DNA of 64,000 bases from Aestuariivirga litoralis (GTDB lineage Bacteria; Pseudomonadota; Alphaproteobacteria; Rhizobiales; Aestuariivirgaceae): positions 124,001-188,000 of the forward strand of contig NZ_QKVK01000002.1 of NCBI RefSeq assembly GCF_003234965.1. The letters run 5' to 3'. Positions 40,597 to 51,190 of this stretch are shown piece after piece. Under the pieces are notes generated by a model that ran no database searches, had not been told where the DNA came from, and was given only the letters and a program-made list of their open reading frames with translations. The position numbers and the translations under genes are program-made. The stretch's first letter is position 1, and the number at the start of each line of letters is the position of its first letter.

Positions 40597-42578
40597 TCCG
40601 CCGGCACCGCCTGCGCAGTGGCCGCGCGCTTCGGCGCACCGACGCGGTAGCGCCGGTCGGAGAGCGACAGGAGGCCGCCTGCAAACATGATCGTGGCGCC
40701 GAACCAGATGAAGTTGACGAAGGGATTGTAATACATGCGCATGGCGCGCGCCCCGCCCGTCGTCTCGTCGCCCATCACCACATACACGTCGCCGTGCCAC
40801 GTTTGGTACAGGCCCACCTCGGTGGTGGGCATGCCGGACGGCTTGAAGTTGCGCTTTTCCGAGCGCAGCGTGGCCAGCTCGCGGTCAGCCTCCTTCAGGG
40901 TGAAGCTGCCGACCTTGCCGGTATAGTTGGGCCCCACCAGCGGCGCCTCGCCGGTGAAGGTGACGGTGTATTTTCCGACCGCGGCGGATTCGCCGGGCTT
41001 GAGCGCCACGATCACCTCGATGCGCCACAGCGAGATGGCGATGACGCCGGCCACCAGCACGCCAAGCCCGGCATGGGCCACGGCGGTGCCGATCGCCGAG
41101 CGCGGCAGGCCGGTGAGGCGGTGCCAGCTGGTGGCGAGCGGCACCTTGAACAGCGCCACCTTGGCCGCGAGATCGGCGATGGCGCCGAACACCAGCCAGG
41201 CGGCGATGGCCATGCCCACGGGCGCGAGCCACGGGCCCCGGACATTCAGCGCGAAGACGATGGCGCCGACGATCAGCGCCAGCACCAGCGCCCAGGCCAG
41301 GCGCTTCATGGCGAGCCCGATGTCGCCGCGCTTCCAGGCCAGGAAGGCGCCGACCGGCACCAGCAGCAGCAAGGGCAGGATGATGGGGCCGAAGGTCAGG
41401 TCGAAATAGGGGGCACCCACCGAGATCTTCTCGCCCGTCAGGGTTTCGAGCGCCAGCGGGTAGAGCGTGCCGACGAAGACCGCGAGGCAGGAGACGCAAA
41501 GCAGCAGGTTGTTGACGACGAGGCTTCCTTCGCGGCTCACCGGCGCGAAGAGGCCGCCGGCCTTGAGCTGCGGCGCGCGCCAGGCGAAGAGCGACAGCGA
41601 TCCGCCGATGAACAGGCAGAGGATCATCAGGATGAAGCTGCCGCGCTCGGGGTCCACCGCGAAGGCGTGGACCGAGGTCAGCACGCCGGAGCGCACCAGG
41701 AATGTGCCCATGAGCGAGAGCGAGAAGGCGAGGATCGACAGCAGCACCGTCCAGATCTTCAGCGCGTTGCGCTTCTCGACCACGATGGCCGAATGGATGA
41801 GGGCCGTGGCGACCAGCCAGGGCATGAAGCTCGCATTCTCCACCGGGTCCCAGAACCACCAGCCGCCCCAGCCGAGCTCGTAATAGGCCCACCACGAGCC
41901 CATGGCGATGCCGATGGTGAGGAACATCCAGGCGACCAGCGTCCAGGGCCTCACCCAGCGCGCCCAGGCGGCATCGACACGGCCTTCGATCAGGGCCGCC
42001 ACCGCGAAGGCGAAGGCGATGGAGAGGCCGACATAGCCCGCATAGAGGAAGGGCGGGTGGAAGGCCAGGGCGGGGTCCTGCAGGATGGGGTTCAGGCCGT
42101 TGCCCTCGATCGGCGGCGGGTCGACGCGGATGAAGGGGTTCGACGTCATCACGATGAAGAGCAGGAACGCGAGCCCGATCGACCCCTGGATCGCCAGCAC
42201 GCGGGCGCGCAGCTCCAGCGGCAGGTTCTGGCCGAACAGCGCCACCGCCGCGCCATAGAGCGCGAGGATCAGCACCCACAGCACCATGGAGCCCTCATGG
42301 TTCCCCCACACGCCGCTGATCTTATACAGCAAGGGCTTGGCGGAGTGCGAATTCTCGACGACGTTCAGCACCGAGAAGTCGGACGTCACATAGGCATGGG
42401 TGAGTGCGGCGAAGGCGATGGCGATCAGCACCAACTGCAAGATCGCCGCGGAGATTCCTGCCCGCATCGCGGCCACGTCGCCGCGCTGGGCGCCGACCAG
42501 CGGCACGATGAACTGGTAGAGCGCCACGCCGACCGCGAGGATCAGCGCGAAATGTCCAACCTCGGCAACGGAGATCAT
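40593..42578 (-). CDS. ccmF: Cytochrome c heme lyase CcmF/CycK
   Basis: A 661-residue membrane protein with about 15 spans and the heme-handling motif [18 protein letters not shown] near residue 233. It transfers heme from CcmE to apocytochrome c in the periplasm with CcmH and CcmI. It overlaps both ccmE and ccmH by 4 bp. Length is normal. Confidence 0.96.
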   Translation of the reverse strand: MISVAEVGHFALILAVGVALYQFIVPLVGAQRGDVAAMRAGISAAILQLVLIAIAFAALTHAYVTSDFSVLNVVENSHSAKPLLYKISGVWGNHEGSMVLWVLILALYGAAVALFGQNLPLELRARVLAIQGSIGLAFLLFIVMTSNPFIRVDPPPIEGNGLNPILQDPALAFHPPFLYAGYVGLSIAFAFAVAALIEGRVDAAWARWVRPWTLVAWMFLTIGIAMGSWWAYYELGWGGWWFWDPVENASFMPWLVATALIHSAIVVEKRNALKIWTVLLSILAFSLSLMGTFLVRSGVLTSVHAFAVDPERGSFILMILCLFIGGSLSLFAWRAPQLKAGGLFAPVSREGSLVVNNLLLCVSCLAVFVGTLYPLALETLTGEKISVGAPYFDLTFGPIILPLLLLVPVGAFLAWKRGDIGLAMKRLAWALVLALIVGAIVFALNVRGPWLAPVGMAIAAWLVFGAIADLAAKVALFKVPLATSWHRLTGLPRSAIGTAVAHAGLGVLVAGVIAISLWRIEVIVALKPGESAAVGKYTVTFTGEAPLVGPNYTGKVGSFTLKEADRELATLRSEKRNFKPSGMPTTEVGLYQTWHGDVYVVMGDETTGGARAMRMYYNPFVNFIWFGATIMFAGGLLSLSDRRYRVGAPKRAATAQAVPAE

Positions 42579-43033
42579 TGCATCGCCCCCTCTTCCGCGC
42601 CCTTGCCCAGCTTCACGCCCTTTTCCTTCAGGCTGTTGGCGAGCTCGCGCGGCATGTAGTTCTCGTCATGCTTGGCCAGCACCGTGTCGGCGACGAAGGA
42701 CCCATCCTGCTGCAGCTTGCCTTCCGTCACCACGCCCTGCCCCTCGCGGAACAGGTCCGGCAGGATGCCGTCATAGCTCACCGTCACGGTCTTGAGCGTG
42801 TCGGTGACGCCGAAGCTCGTCACCGTGCCGGGACCCTTCCTGACGCTCCCCTGCTCCACCATGCCGCCGAGCCTGATGCGCTGGCCGACCTTTACGCCCG
42901 TCTCGGTGAGGTCGCTCGGCGTGTGGAAGAAGGTGATGGTGTCGGAGAGCGCATAGAGCACCAGCCCCGCGGCGAGGCCGATGACGGCGAGGCCGCCGAG
43001 GATCAGGGAAAGTCGCTTCTGCTTCCTGGTCAT
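42575..43033 (-). CDS. ccmE: Heme chaperone CcmE/CycJ
   Basis: A 152-residue periplasmic heme carrier with an N-terminal anchor (about 8-29) and an OB-fold. The covalent heme ligand H122 and the heme-iron ligand Y126 are in [10 protein letters not shown]. It overlaps ccmI and ccmF by 4 bp each. Confidence 0.96.
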   Translation of the reverse strand: MTRKQKRLSLILGGLAVIGLAAGLVLYALSDTITFFHTPSDLTETGVKVGQRIRLGGMVEQGSVRKGPGTVTSFGVTDTLKTVTVSYDGILPDLFREGQGVVTEGKLQQDGSFVADTVLAKHDENYMPRELANSLKEKGVKLGKGAEEGAMQ

Positions 43034-44124
43034 TCGAGCTTCATGTCCCTTCCAAGGGCCGCGATCTGGGCCAGCGCATCTTCGTTCCCGCTATAGGTTT
43101 CGAGTGCCTTCTTGTACGCGGCCTGGGCCTTGTCCGTATCACCCAGCACCACGCGGGCGCGGATCAGCCGCAGCCAGCCGTCAAGATTGTCCGGGTTTGC
43201 GGCGAGTTTCTGTTCAAGCCCGTCGACCATGGAGCGGATCATGGCCTGCTGGTCGGCACCGCTCATCTGCGCGGCATCCGCCATGGTCTGCTGGTCGAGC
43301 GCGGGGGGCTTGGCGTTCATGTCCTGCATCTCGGCGAGCAGCATGGGGCGCCACGGGGCATCCTCCGGCGTGTCCTTCAGGAAGGCCTCGAAGGCGGCCT
43401 TGGCCTCGTCCGTCTTGCCCTCCTGCTTCAGCCCAAGCGCATCATAGAAGCGCGCCTTGGGGAATTTCGGGTCGAGCTTCAGCGCCTCGTCGAACAGCGC
43501 ATGCGCCGGGGCCGGTACCATGCCCTGGTTGGCCATCACCAGCGCCTCGCCGTAATCCGAGATATTGGCGGCATCGGGCGGCGACAGGCGGACGATGTTG
43601 CGATAGGCGTCCGCCGCATCCTGCCAGCGCTGGTCGCGGCGGTAGAGGGGGGCGAGGATCTGCCAGCCCTGCAGGTCGTCCGGGTTCGCTTCGAGGTGCT
43701 GTTCCACCTTGGCCACGAGTGCGGCCATGTCGCCGTTCTTCTCGGCATTGGCCATGCGCTCGGCATGCGGCACGTCGGCCAGCTGCGGGTTGCCCGCCTT
43801 CATGTAGAGCGGCAGCGCCACGGCAGGCACGATCAGCGTGGCGGCAATGGCGGCCCAGGCGATCCCCGAGACCTTCTTCTTCGGCGCCTCCTGCGAGGCC
43901 GCAATCAGGCGGCGGGATATCTCATTGCGCGCCGCATCGGCCTCGGCCTGGCCGATGGTGCCGCGCTCGACGTCACGGTCGAGTTCGGCCAATTGGTCGC
44001 GGAACACCGCGCGGTCATAGGCGGCGCGCTCTGCAATGCTCTCGGCAGGCTTGGACTTGACCACGGGCCACAGCAGTGCTGCCAGCACGGCCGCGGTCAT
44101 GGCGGCAAAAACGATCCAGATCAT
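43030..44124 (-). CDS. ccmI: Cytochrome c biogenesis factor CcmI/CycH
   Basis: A 364-residue protein with two N-terminal membrane spans ([20 protein letters not shown] at about 3-22 and a second near 100) and a TPR-rich periplasmic domain (for example [20 protein letters not shown]). It binds apocytochrome c tails and passes them to CcmFH. The start at 44124 (MIWIVFAA) places the first span at the N-terminus as in the family; the longer reading adds a non-homologous leader. First gene of the operon, divergent from soxB. Confidence 0.93.
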   Translation of the reverse strand: MIWIVFAAMTAAVLAALLWPVVKSKPAESIAERAAYDRAVFRDQLAELDRDVERGTIGQAEADAARNEISRRLIAASQEAPKKKVSGIAWAAIAATLIVPAVALPLYMKAGNPQLADVPHAERMANAEKNGDMAALVAKVEQHLEANPDDLQGWQILAPLYRRDQRWQDAADAYRNIVRLSPPDAANISDYGEALVMANQGMVPAPAHALFDEALKLDPKFPKARFYDALGLKQEGKTDEAKAAFEAFLKDTPEDAPWRPMLLAEMQDMNAKPPALDQQTMADAAQMSGADQQAMIRSMVDGLEQKLAANPDNLDGWLRLIRARVVLGDTDKAQAAYKKALETYSGNEDALAQIAALGRDMKLE

Positions 44125-44284
44125 GGTGATCCATGAGATATTCCCTTGAGGCCTATTAAAGCAATTCATCCCGCAGGGGCAAATCCGGTCGCATTGTCGC
44201 ACGGCGGCCCCTTGGCGTCGGAAAAGCCTTTGTTCGGCCCTTGCGGTTGCGTTAGAAACCGCCCCAGTTGCAAGGAATTCACCC

Positions 44285-45538
44285 ATGAAACCGCGCTATT
44301 CCATCTTTTCGCTCGCGCGAAACGCGATGAATTACCACAAGGACTGGGAGAGGGCCTGGCGCTCGCCCAACCCGAAAAAGGAATATGACGCCGTCATCGT
44401 CGGCGCCGGCGGCCACGGCCTGGCCACCGCCTATTACCTCGCCAAGAACCACAAGATGACCAATATCGCGGTCGTCGAGAAGGGCTGGCTGGGCGGCGGC
44501 AACACCGGGCGCAACACCACCATCATCCGCTCCAACTACCTTCAGGACCCCTCGATCGCCATCTACGAGCTCGCCCGCTCGCTCTACGAGGACCTGTCGC
44601 AGGACCTGAACTACAACGTGATGTTCAGCCCCCGCGGCGTGCTCATGCTGTGCCAGACGCAGCACGAGTTCCGCGCCTTCCAGCGCACGGCCCATGCCAA
44701 CCGCCTCGCCGGCCTCGACTGCCGCATGGTGACGCCGCAGGAAGTGAAGGAGATCGTCCCGATCATCAACGACGATCCCAACTGCCGCTACCCCATCCTC
44801 GGCGCATACTATCAGCCGCGCGGCGGCACGGGCCGGCACGACGCGGTGGCCTGGGGCTATGCCCGCGGCGCGGACTCGATGGGCGTCGACATCATCCAGA
44901 ACTGCGAAGTGATCGGCATCCAGCGCGAGGGCGACAGGGTGGTCGGCCTCGAGACCACCAGGGGCGCGATCAAGACCAGGAAGATCGGCGTCGTCACCGC
45001 CGGCCATGTCTCCACCATCATGGACATGGCGGGCGTGAGGATGCCGATCGAGAGCCAGTGTCTGCAGGCGCTGGTCTCCGAGCCGATCAAGCCGGTCATC
45101 GACTGCGTGGTCATGGCCAACACGGTGCACGGCTACATGAGCCAGTCCGACAAGGGCGAGCTCGTCATCGGCGGCGGCACCGACCCCTACAACAACTATT
45201 CGCAGCGCGGCTCCTTCCCGGCGCTGGAACACACCGTGGCCGCACTGGTCGAGACCTTCCCGATCATCTCGCGCCTGCGCATGCTGCGCATGTGGGGCGG
45301 CATCGTCGACATGACGGGCGACCGTTCGCCCATCATCTCCAAGACGCCGGTCGAGGGCCTCTATGTCAATTGCGGCTGGGGCACTGGCGGCTTCAAGGCC
45401 ATCCCCGGTTCGGGCTGGGTCTTCGCCGATACCATCGCCAATGACCGCCCCCACCCCATCGCCGAGCCCTTCGGCCTCAACCGCTTCCAGGAAGGCCGCC
45501 TGATCGACGAATCCGTCGCCGCCGCGGTCGCCCACTAG
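44285..45538 (+). CDS. soxB: Sarcosine oxidase beta subunit
   Basis: A 417-residue flavoprotein: AVIVGAGGHGLATAYYL near 37 binds FAD, GGGNTGRNTTIIRSNY follows, and RHDAVAWGYA near 185 is where the heterotetrameric enzymes attach FMN to a His. It oxidises the methyl group of sarcosine to give glycine and formaldehyde or 5,10-methylene-tetrahydrofolate. First gene of soxBDAG. Confidence 0.96.
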   Translation: MKPRYSIFSLARNAMNYHKDWERAWRSPNPKKEYDAVIVGAGGHGLATAYYLAKNHKMTNIAVVEKGWLGGGNTGRNTTIIRSNYLQDPSIAIYELARSLYEDLSQDLNYNVMFSPRGVLMLCQTQHEFRAFQRTAHANRLAGLDCRMVTPQEVKEIVPIINDDPNCRYPILGAYYQPRGGTGRHDAVAWGYARGADSMGVDIIQNCEVIGIQREGDRVVGLETTRGAIKTRKIGVVTAGHVSTIMDMAGVRMPIESQCLQALVSEPIKPVIDCVVMANTVHGYMSQSDKGELVIGGGTDPYNNYSQRGSFPALEHTVAALVETFPIISRLRMLRMWGGIVDMTGDRSPIISKTPVEGLYVNCGWGTGGFKAIPGSGWVFADTIANDRPHPIAEPFGLNRFQEGRLIDESVAAAVAH

Positions 45539-45549
45539 GAGTAAGCCCG

Positions 45550-45903
45550 ATGCTAGTCGTCAAATGCCCCGTCTGCGGCGCCGAAGGTGACGAGACGGAT
45601 TTCCACGCCGGCGGCCAGGCGCATATCCGCCGCCCCGCCACCCATGATCCCGCACACGTCACGGACGAGCAGCAGCGCAACTACCTGTTCATCCGCATCA
45701 ACCCCAAGGGCCTGCATTTCGAGCGCTGGCGCTGCGACCGCGGCTGCGGCAAGTGGTTCCACGCCGCGCGCGACACGGTGACCATGGAGTTCAAGGCCTT
45801 CTACGGCATCACCGAGCTGCCGCCGCGCGATGTCATCGCCCAGGCCAAGGGCCAGTGGGCCGAGTATTTCGAACACCGCCTCAAGTCGGAGCACAAGGCA
45901 TGA
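45550..45903 (+). CDS. soxD: Sarcosine oxidase delta subunit
   Basis: A 117-residue zinc protein with C6-PV-C9 at the start, HAGGQAHIRRP after it, and CDRGCGKWFHAARD in the middle. It is a structural subunit of the enzyme. It starts 11 bp after soxB and overlaps soxA by 4 bp. Confidence 0.95.
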   Translation: MLVVKCPVCGAEGDETDFHAGGQAHIRRPATHDPAHVTDEQQRNYLFIRINPKGLHFERWRCDRGCGKWFHAARDTVTMEFKAFYGITELPPRDVIAQAKGQWAEYFEHRLKSEHKA

Positions 45904-48900
45904 GCAAGCCATATCGTCTGGGCTCCGGCGGCCGCCTCGTCGACCGCACCAGGAAAGTGAGCTTCTCCTTCGACGGCAAGACCGTCCAGGGTTTCGCAGG
46001 CGACACCGTCGCTTCCGCCGTGCTGGCCTCGGGCCAGCGCGTCTTCGGCCGCAGCTTCAAGTATCACCGCCCGCGTGGCGTCATCGGCCTCGGCTCCGAG
46101 GAAATGAACGCGCTCGTCGGCGTGGGCGATGGCGCGCGGCATGAGCCGAACCTGCGCGCCACCCAGGTCGAGATCTTCAACGGCCTTACCGCCGTGTCGC
46201 AGAACCGCTGGCCGTCCCTCAACTGGGACGTGGGTGCGATCAACAACACCTTCTCGCGCCTCATCCCCGGCGGCTTCTATTACAAGACGCTGATGTGGCC
46301 GCAGTCCTTCTGGAAGCATGTCTACGAGCCCTTCATCCGCCGCGCGGCTGGCCTCGGCAAGGCGCCGGAAGGCCGTGACCCGGATACCTACGAGCAGATC
46401 CACGTCCATTGCGACGTGCTCGTCATCGGCGGCGGCATCGCCGGCCTCGCGGCAGCCGAAGCCGCCGCGGCCAATGGCGCCAAGGTCATCATCGCCGACG
46501 AGAACCCGCAGCTGGGCGGCCTCGCCGACATCTCGGGCGGCGCCATCGAAGGCCAGTCGCTCACCGAGTGGACGGCCGCCAAGGGTGCGAAGCTCTATGC
46601 GGCAGAGAACGTGCATGTGCTGAACCGCACCACGGTGGTGGGCCACTGGCACCACAATTTCGTGATGCTGTTCGAGCGCGTCGCCGACCATGACCCGGCG
46701 CTCCTCTCTCAGGGCGTGCCGCGCCATCGCCTGTGGAAGGTGCGTGCGCATCAGGTGATCCTTGCCACGGGCTCGATCGAGCGTCCCATCGCCTTCGCCA
46801 ACAACGACCGTCCGGGCGTGATGCTGGCGTCCGCCGCCCGCGGCATGGTGGAGCGTTATGGCGTTGCGCCGGGGTCCAATGGCGTCGTCTTCACCAACAA
46901 CGACGATGCCTACCAGACGGCCATCGTGCTGAAGGATGCGGGTGTGGGCGTCCGCGTCGTCGACAGCCGTGCGCGCGCCGAAGGGGCTCTCCCCAACAAG
47001 GCGCGCGAGATGGGGATCCCGGTCGATACGGGCTCCGTCATCTCGGCCGTCAACACCACCTGGGGCGGCCTCAACATCACCGACGTCAAGATCGCCTCCT
47101 ACCGCAAGGGCCAGGGCCGGGTGATCAAGGAGACGAAGGCGGATTGTGATTTCGTCGCCATGTCCGGCGGCTGGAACCCGGCGCTGCACCTCTGGTGCCA
47201 CAATGGCGGCAAGATCCGTTTCGACGATGCGCTGCAGGCCTTCCGGCCCGACAAGCATCACGACCACATCACCGCCATCGGAGCCGCCAACGGCCATTTC
47301 GGCCTGCACCAGATCCTCGAGGAGGCCTACCACGCCGGTTCGAAGCTCTCCGGCAACGGCAATCTCCATTCCGTTCCGGCCGCCCAGCAGGCCGAGGAGC
47401 GCCCGCTGGAACCGATCTGGTTCGCGCCCGCCACGGGCAAGTACAATGAAGGCAACAAGCACTTCATCGATTACCAGAACGACGTGACGGCGGCCGACCT
47501 CGAGCTCGCCCAGCGCGAAGGCTACGAGTCGGTGGAGCATACCAAGCGCTACACCACCTTCGGCATGGCCACCGACCAGGGCAAGACGTCGAACATCAAC
47601 GGCCTCGGTGTCATTTCCGAAGCCAGCGGCAAGACCATCCCGGAAGTGGGCATCACCACCTTCCGCCCGCCCTACACGCCCTTCTCCTTCGGCTCGGTGG
47701 CGGGTGTCCTCACCAAGGACCTGTTCCTGCCCATCCGCCGCACCGCCATCTACCAGTGGCATGTGGACCATGGCGCGGTGTTCGAGCCCGTTGGCCAGTG
47801 GCGCCGCGCCTATACCTATCCGCGCAATGGCGAGACTAACCACCAGTCGATCGACCGCGAGATTCTTAGCGTGCGCAACAAGGTGGGCCTGCTCGATGCC
47901 TCCACCCTCGGCAAGATCGAGATCAAGGGGCCGGATGCAGCCGAGTTCCTCGACCGCATGTACACCAACATGTTCTCGACGCTGAAGATCGGCAAGTGCC
48001 GCTACGGCCTGATGATGAACGAGCTGGGCTTCCTCACCGACGACGGTGTGACCGTGCGGCTCGGTGACGACCACTTCCTGATGCACACCACGTCCGGCGG
48101 TGCGGACCGCATCTCGGCCTGGCTCGAAGAGTGGCTGCAGACCGAGTGGACGCATTACAGGGTCTTCGTCACCAACGTGACGGAGAACTGGTCGCAGTTC
48201 GCCATCGCGGGGCCCAAGGCGCGCGAGGTGCTGAAGAAGCTCGACCCGAACTTCGACCTGTCGAACGAAGCCCTGCCGCACATGTCCTTCGTCGAAGGCA
48301 AGCTCGGCGCCTACCCCGTTCGCGTCTACCGCATCTCCTTCTCGGGCGAGCTCTCCTACGAAGTGGCGACGCCTGCCAATTACGGCCTCGGCCTGTGGAC
48401 GGCGATCGTCGCGGCGGGTGAGGAATTCGGCCTTGAGCCCTATGGCACCGAAGCGCTCCACGTGCTGCGCGCCGAGAAGGGTTACATCGTGGTGGGCGAC
48501 GAAACCGACGGCACCACGACGCCGATCGACGTCGGCCTCGACGGCCTCGTCTCCAAGAAGAAGGCGGACTTCCTCGGCAAGCGCTCGCTGGAACAGTCCT
48601 ATCTCAAGGGCCCGAACCGCAAGCAGCTCGTCGGCCTCCTCACCGAGGATCCGAACGACGTTCTCCCCGACGGCGCCTATGCCGTGCGCCAGGTGAAGGA
48701 CAAGCCGCCGATGGAGATGATCGGCCAGGTCACCTCCTCCTACCGCTCGCCCACCCTCGGCCGCTCCATCGCCATGGCGCTGATCGAGAATGGCCGCAAC
48801 CGCATGGGCGAAACCATCTCCTTCCCGCTCCCGGGCGGCAAGGTGGTGCGCGCCAAGATCACCGACACCGTCTTCTATGACAAGGAAGGGGCCAAGCTGA

Positions 48901-48908
48901 ATGTCTGA
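45900..48908 (+). CDS. soxA: Sarcosine oxidase alpha subunit
   Basis: A 1002-residue subunit: an N-terminal ferredoxin-like segment (VQGFAGDTVASAVLASG), a NAD/FAD-binding region with VLVIGGGIAGLAAAEAAAAN near 180, and a C-terminal GcvT-like folate-binding domain (from about 620, with YTYPRNGETNHQSIDREILS). The folate domain captures formaldehyde as 5,10-methylene-THF. The ATG overlaps the soxD stop; the longer upstream frame is antisense-free but lies within soxD. Confidence 0.96.
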   Translation: MSKPYRLGSGGRLVDRTRKVSFSFDGKTVQGFAGDTVASAVLASGQRVFGRSFKYHRPRGVIGLGSEEMNALVGVGDGARHEPNLRATQVEIFNGLTAVSQNRWPSLNWDVGAINNTFSRLIPGGFYYKTLMWPQSFWKHVYEPFIRRAAGLGKAPEGRDPDTYEQIHVHCDVLVIGGGIAGLAAAEAAAANGAKVIIADENPQLGGLADISGGAIEGQSLTEWTAAKGAKLYAAENVHVLNRTTVVGHWHHNFVMLFERVADHDPALLSQGVPRHRLWKVRAHQVILATGSIERPIAFANNDRPGVMLASAARGMVERYGVAPGSNGVVFTNNDDAYQTAIVLKDAGVGVRVVDSRARAEGALPNKAREMGIPVDTGSVISAVNTTWGGLNITDVKIASYRKGQGRVIKETKADCDFVAMSGGWNPALHLWCHNGGKIRFDDALQAFRPDKHHDHITAIGAANGHFGLHQILEEAYHAGSKLSGNGNLHSVPAAQQAEERPLEPIWFAPATGKYNEGNKHFIDYQNDVTAADLELAQREGYESVEHTKRYTTFGMATDQGKTSNINGLGVISEASGKTIPEVGITTFRPPYTPFSFGSVAGVLTKDLFLPIRRTAIYQWHVDHGAVFEPVGQWRRAYTYPRNGETNHQSIDREILSVRNKVGLLDASTLGKIEIKGPDAAEFLDRMYTNMFSTLKIGKCRYGLMMNELGFLTDDGVTVRLGDDHFLMHTTSGGADRISAWLEEWLQTEWTHYRVFVTNVTENWSQFAIAGPKAREVLKKLDPNFDLSNEALPHMSFVEGKLGAYPVRVYRISFSGELSYEVATPANYGLGLWTAIVAAGEEFGLEPYGTEALHVLRAEKGYIVVGDETDGTTTPIDVGLDGLVSKKKADFLGKRSLEQSYLKGPNRKQLVGLLTEDPNDVLPDGAYAVRQVKDKPPMEMIGQVTSSYRSPTLGRSIAMALIENGRNRMGETISFPLPGGKVVRAKITDTVFYDKEGAKLNV

Positions 48909-49503
48909 GCTCTCTTATCAATCGCCGCTCGCCGGCGTGACCGCTCCTGCCGGCCTCTCGATCTCCATCCGCGAGATCACCGAGCGCGGCATGATCGATC
49001 TCCGCGGCCTCACCTCGGATGCTGCCTTCATGGCTGCCGTCAAGGGCGTGCTGGGCGTGGAGCTTCCGACGAAACCCCGCACCTCCGTGACCTGGGGCGA
49101 CGTCAGGGTCCTCTGGCTCTCGATCGACCAGTGGCTGATCCTCAGCTCGCGCCACAAGGCGCATGAGCTGCTGGCCAGCCTGCGCGAAGCACTGCAGGGC
49201 ATCCACTCGCTCGTCGTCGACGTCTCCGACATGCGCGCGGTGATCCGCCTCGAGGGCGACGGCTGCCGCGAGGTGATCATGAAGGGCACGTCGCTGGACC
49301 TGCTCGACCCCGAATACGTGCAAGGCTGCTGCCGCCGCATGCGCTACGCCGAAATCGCCGCACTGCTCGACGTGTTGGAAGACAATGTCTTCGACATCTA
49401 CGTCTTCCGCAGCTACGCGCACTACACCTGGAACTTCCTCTGCGCCACCGCCAGGGCGCCGGCGAAGCTGAAGCTGTTCGGCAAGCAGGACGTTCCGGCG
49501 TAA
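48901..49503 (+). CDS. soxG: Sarcosine oxidase gamma subunit
   Basis: A 200-residue GcvT-related subunit overlapping soxA by 8 bp. Typical segments: ISIREITERGMIDLRG, SDMRAVIRLEGDGCREVIMK and FDIYVFRSYAHYTWNFL. It completes the heterotetramer. A family B palindrome begins 24 bp after the stop. Confidence 0.94.
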   Translation: MSELSYQSPLAGVTAPAGLSISIREITERGMIDLRGLTSDAAFMAAVKGVLGVELPTKPRTSVTWGDVRVLWLSIDQWLILSSRHKAHELLASLREALQGIHSLVVDVSDMRAVIRLEGDGCREVIMKGTSLDLLDPEYVQGCCRRMRYAEIAALLDVLEDNVFDIYVFRSYAHYTWNFLCATARAPAKLKLFGKQDVPA

Positions 49504-49526
49504 GCCGGGGACCAGATCATTAAAGA

Positions 49527-49614
49527 CCGTCATCCCGGCGAAAGCCGGGACCCCGCTTTGTATCCGTGCACGCTGAACGATTTAGCGGGGCCCCGGCTTT
49601 CGCCGGGGTGACGG
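49527..49614. repeat. Palindromic repeat, family B, copy 1
   Basis: CCGTCATCCCGGCGAAAGCC opens the unit and GGCTTTCGCCGGGGTGACGG closes it, giving a long inverted repeat around a core of about 40 bp. It stands between soxG and the GIY-YIG gene. The next copy lies immediately after that gene. Confidence 0.85.
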
Positions 49615-49704
49615 ACGATGGGGAATGCATGTTTCCTGGAACGTAATCGATTTTCCTGTTCCGCTCGACCTTTCTTGGACGCCAAGGTCGCCTTACCATG
49701 TGGC

Positions 49705-50028
49705 ATGGAGAAATATCCCGCGGTCTACATCATGGCGAGCCGTTATCGCGGTACTCTCTATGTGGGCGTGACGAGCAACCTCTATTCCCGCGTTTGTGAT
49801 CACAAGAACGGCACGACACCCGGTTTCACGTCCGATTACGCGGTGCACACACTCGTCTGGTACGAGCATCACATGACGGTGGACGCCGCCATTCTCCGCG
49901 AAAAGCGGATCAAGGAATGGAAACGAAATTGGAAGATTGAACTGATCGAGAAGATGAATCGGGATTGGCGCGATCTTCACGATGACATCGACGTGCTTGC
50001 GACACTCGTCGAAGACGACCCCCTATAG
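49705..50028 (+). CDS. GIY-YIG nuclease family protein
   Basis: A 107-residue YhbQ/UPF0213-like GIY-YIG protein: the motif appears as AVYIM...GTLYVGVTS, with the catalytic Arg in NLYSRVCDHKNG and the metal-binding Glu in LREKRIKEWKRNWK. The ATG at 49705 begins homology; upstream in-frame sequence is not coding in character. Base composition is visibly less GC-rich than its neighbours. Its stop is 2 bp before a family B palindrome, and another copy lies 90 bp before its start. Such genes are often multicopy in alphaproteobacteria. Function unproven; repair or mobility are both possible. Confidence 0.88.
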   Translation: MEKYPAVYIMASRYRGTLYVGVTSNLYSRVCDHKNGTTPGFTSDYAVHTLVWYEHHMTVDAAILREKRIKEWKRNWKIELIEKMNRDWRDLHDDIDVLATLVEDDPL

Positions 50029-50030
50029 CA

Positions 50031-50116
50031 CCGTCATCCCGGCGAAAGCCGGGACCCCGCTTTGCATCGGCACGGGTTGAACCAAAGCTGGGTCCCGGCT
50101 TTCGCCGGGATGACGG
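50031..50116. repeat. Palindromic repeat, family B, copy 2
   Basis: Same ends as copy 1 (CCGTCATCCCGG and CCGGGATGACGG), starting 2 bp after the GIY-YIG stop and ending 11 bp before the metF stop. The two copies frame the nuclease gene. Confidence 0.85.
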
Positions 50117-50127
50117 CTTTAGAAATA

Positions 50128-50997
50128 TCACTTCACCGTGGCCAGCCAGTCGAACAGCTTGTCGAAACCGCCGAACGGATAGAGGTGCGGGCCGGCGATG
50201 CCGAGGTCGGGCTGGCCGTAATGCACCTGCGCGAGGCCGGCCACGAAATCGTCCGGCGTGTTGACGGTGAGCAGCTTGGTGATGTTCAGCGCCTGCTTGC
50301 GGATGAAGCGGGCGGAATTGCCCACGCCGCACATGGCGGCATATTTCACCAGCGTCTTGATGGTCGCCGGGCCGGGAATGCCCACATAGATCGGAAGCTC
50401 GATCCCCTCGGCGCGCAGGCCCCTAGCCCACTCGGTCACGGGGCCGGCCTCGAACAGGAACTGCGTGGCGATGAAGCCGTCGAGGCCATTGGCCTTGAGA
50501 TAGGCCTGCTTCTCCTTCAGCGCCTTCACCAGCACCGCCTCGCCATGGACCTTGGTGATGTCCGGGTTGCCCTCGGGGTGGCCGGCGATGCCGATGGTCT
50601 TGACGCCATTGGCCTGGAACACGCCGGTGTTCAGTAGCTGGATCGCCGCGTCATACTGGCCGATGGGCTCCGGCGCACCGCCGCCCAGCACCAGCATGGT
50701 GTCGGAGCCGGCTTCCGCCAACGCCTTGATGCGGGCGCGGAGGTCGGCCTCGTCCTTGACGAAGCGCGCGGGCACATGCGGCACCGGCTGGAAGCCCGCC
50801 GCCTTCAGCTGCTTCACCGCCTCGATCTGGGCGCCAAGATCGCCCGCATCGATGAGGGCCACGAAGACGCGGCAGCCGGGCACCAGCTTCTCCTTGAGCA
50901 GGGCAAGCTTCTCGACCTGCTTCGGCGTGATCTCGATCGAGGACAGGCGCAGGAAGGAGGCAGTGGAGGATCCGGCAGCGGTGATCGGGGCATTCAT
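50128..50997 (-). CDS. metF: Methylenetetrahydrofolate reductase, short form
   Basis: A 289-residue TIM-barrel protein of the MetF family: SFLRLSSIEITPKQVEKLAL at the start, VPHVPARFVKDEADLRARIK, GIAGHPEGNPDI (flavin/folate site) and FIATQFLFEAGPVTEWARGL. It reduces methylene-THF to methyl-THF. The position beside sarcosine oxidase, rather than with met genes, suggests that it handles demethylation-derived C1 units. The start at 50997 is where homology begins. Divergent from the GlxA-like regulator. Confidence 0.87.
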   Translation of the reverse strand: MNAPITAAGSSTASFLRLSSIEITPKQVEKLALLKEKLVPGCRVFVALIDAGDLGAQIEAVKQLKAAGFQPVPHVPARFVKDEADLRARIKALAEAGSDTMLVLGGGAPEPIGQYDAAIQLLNTGVFQANGVKTIGIAGHPEGNPDITKVHGEAVLVKALKEKQAYLKANGLDGFIATQFLFEAGPVTEWARGLRAEGIELPIYVGIPGPATIKTLVKYAAMCGVGNSARFIRKQALNITKLLTVNTPDDFVAGLAQVHYGQPDLGIAGPHLYPFGGFDKLFDWLATVK

Positions 50998-51190
50998 GGG
51001 GAAAACGGGCTCCGTTGAGGTGGCCGGAGATTGCGCCAGCCAGAAAGGCCCCGCCCGGATGTTTGCGACCCCGCCATGATGAATGCGACCGGACCCATCG
51101 CGCCGTGTCGTTTTCCACCTGCGACATGACGCTGGTGGACAATGCCCGAACTTTGCGCAAAAAGGGTCGAAACAGGAGTTTCCGCCCCCG

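Noticed and set aside
45801-48461. 886-codon open frame on the minus strand
   Set aside because: Antisense to soxA; no family features.
49527-50116. CRISPR-like array from repeated GC-rich palindromes
   Set aside because: Only two copies here, spaced by a whole gene, with no regular short spacers and no cas genes.
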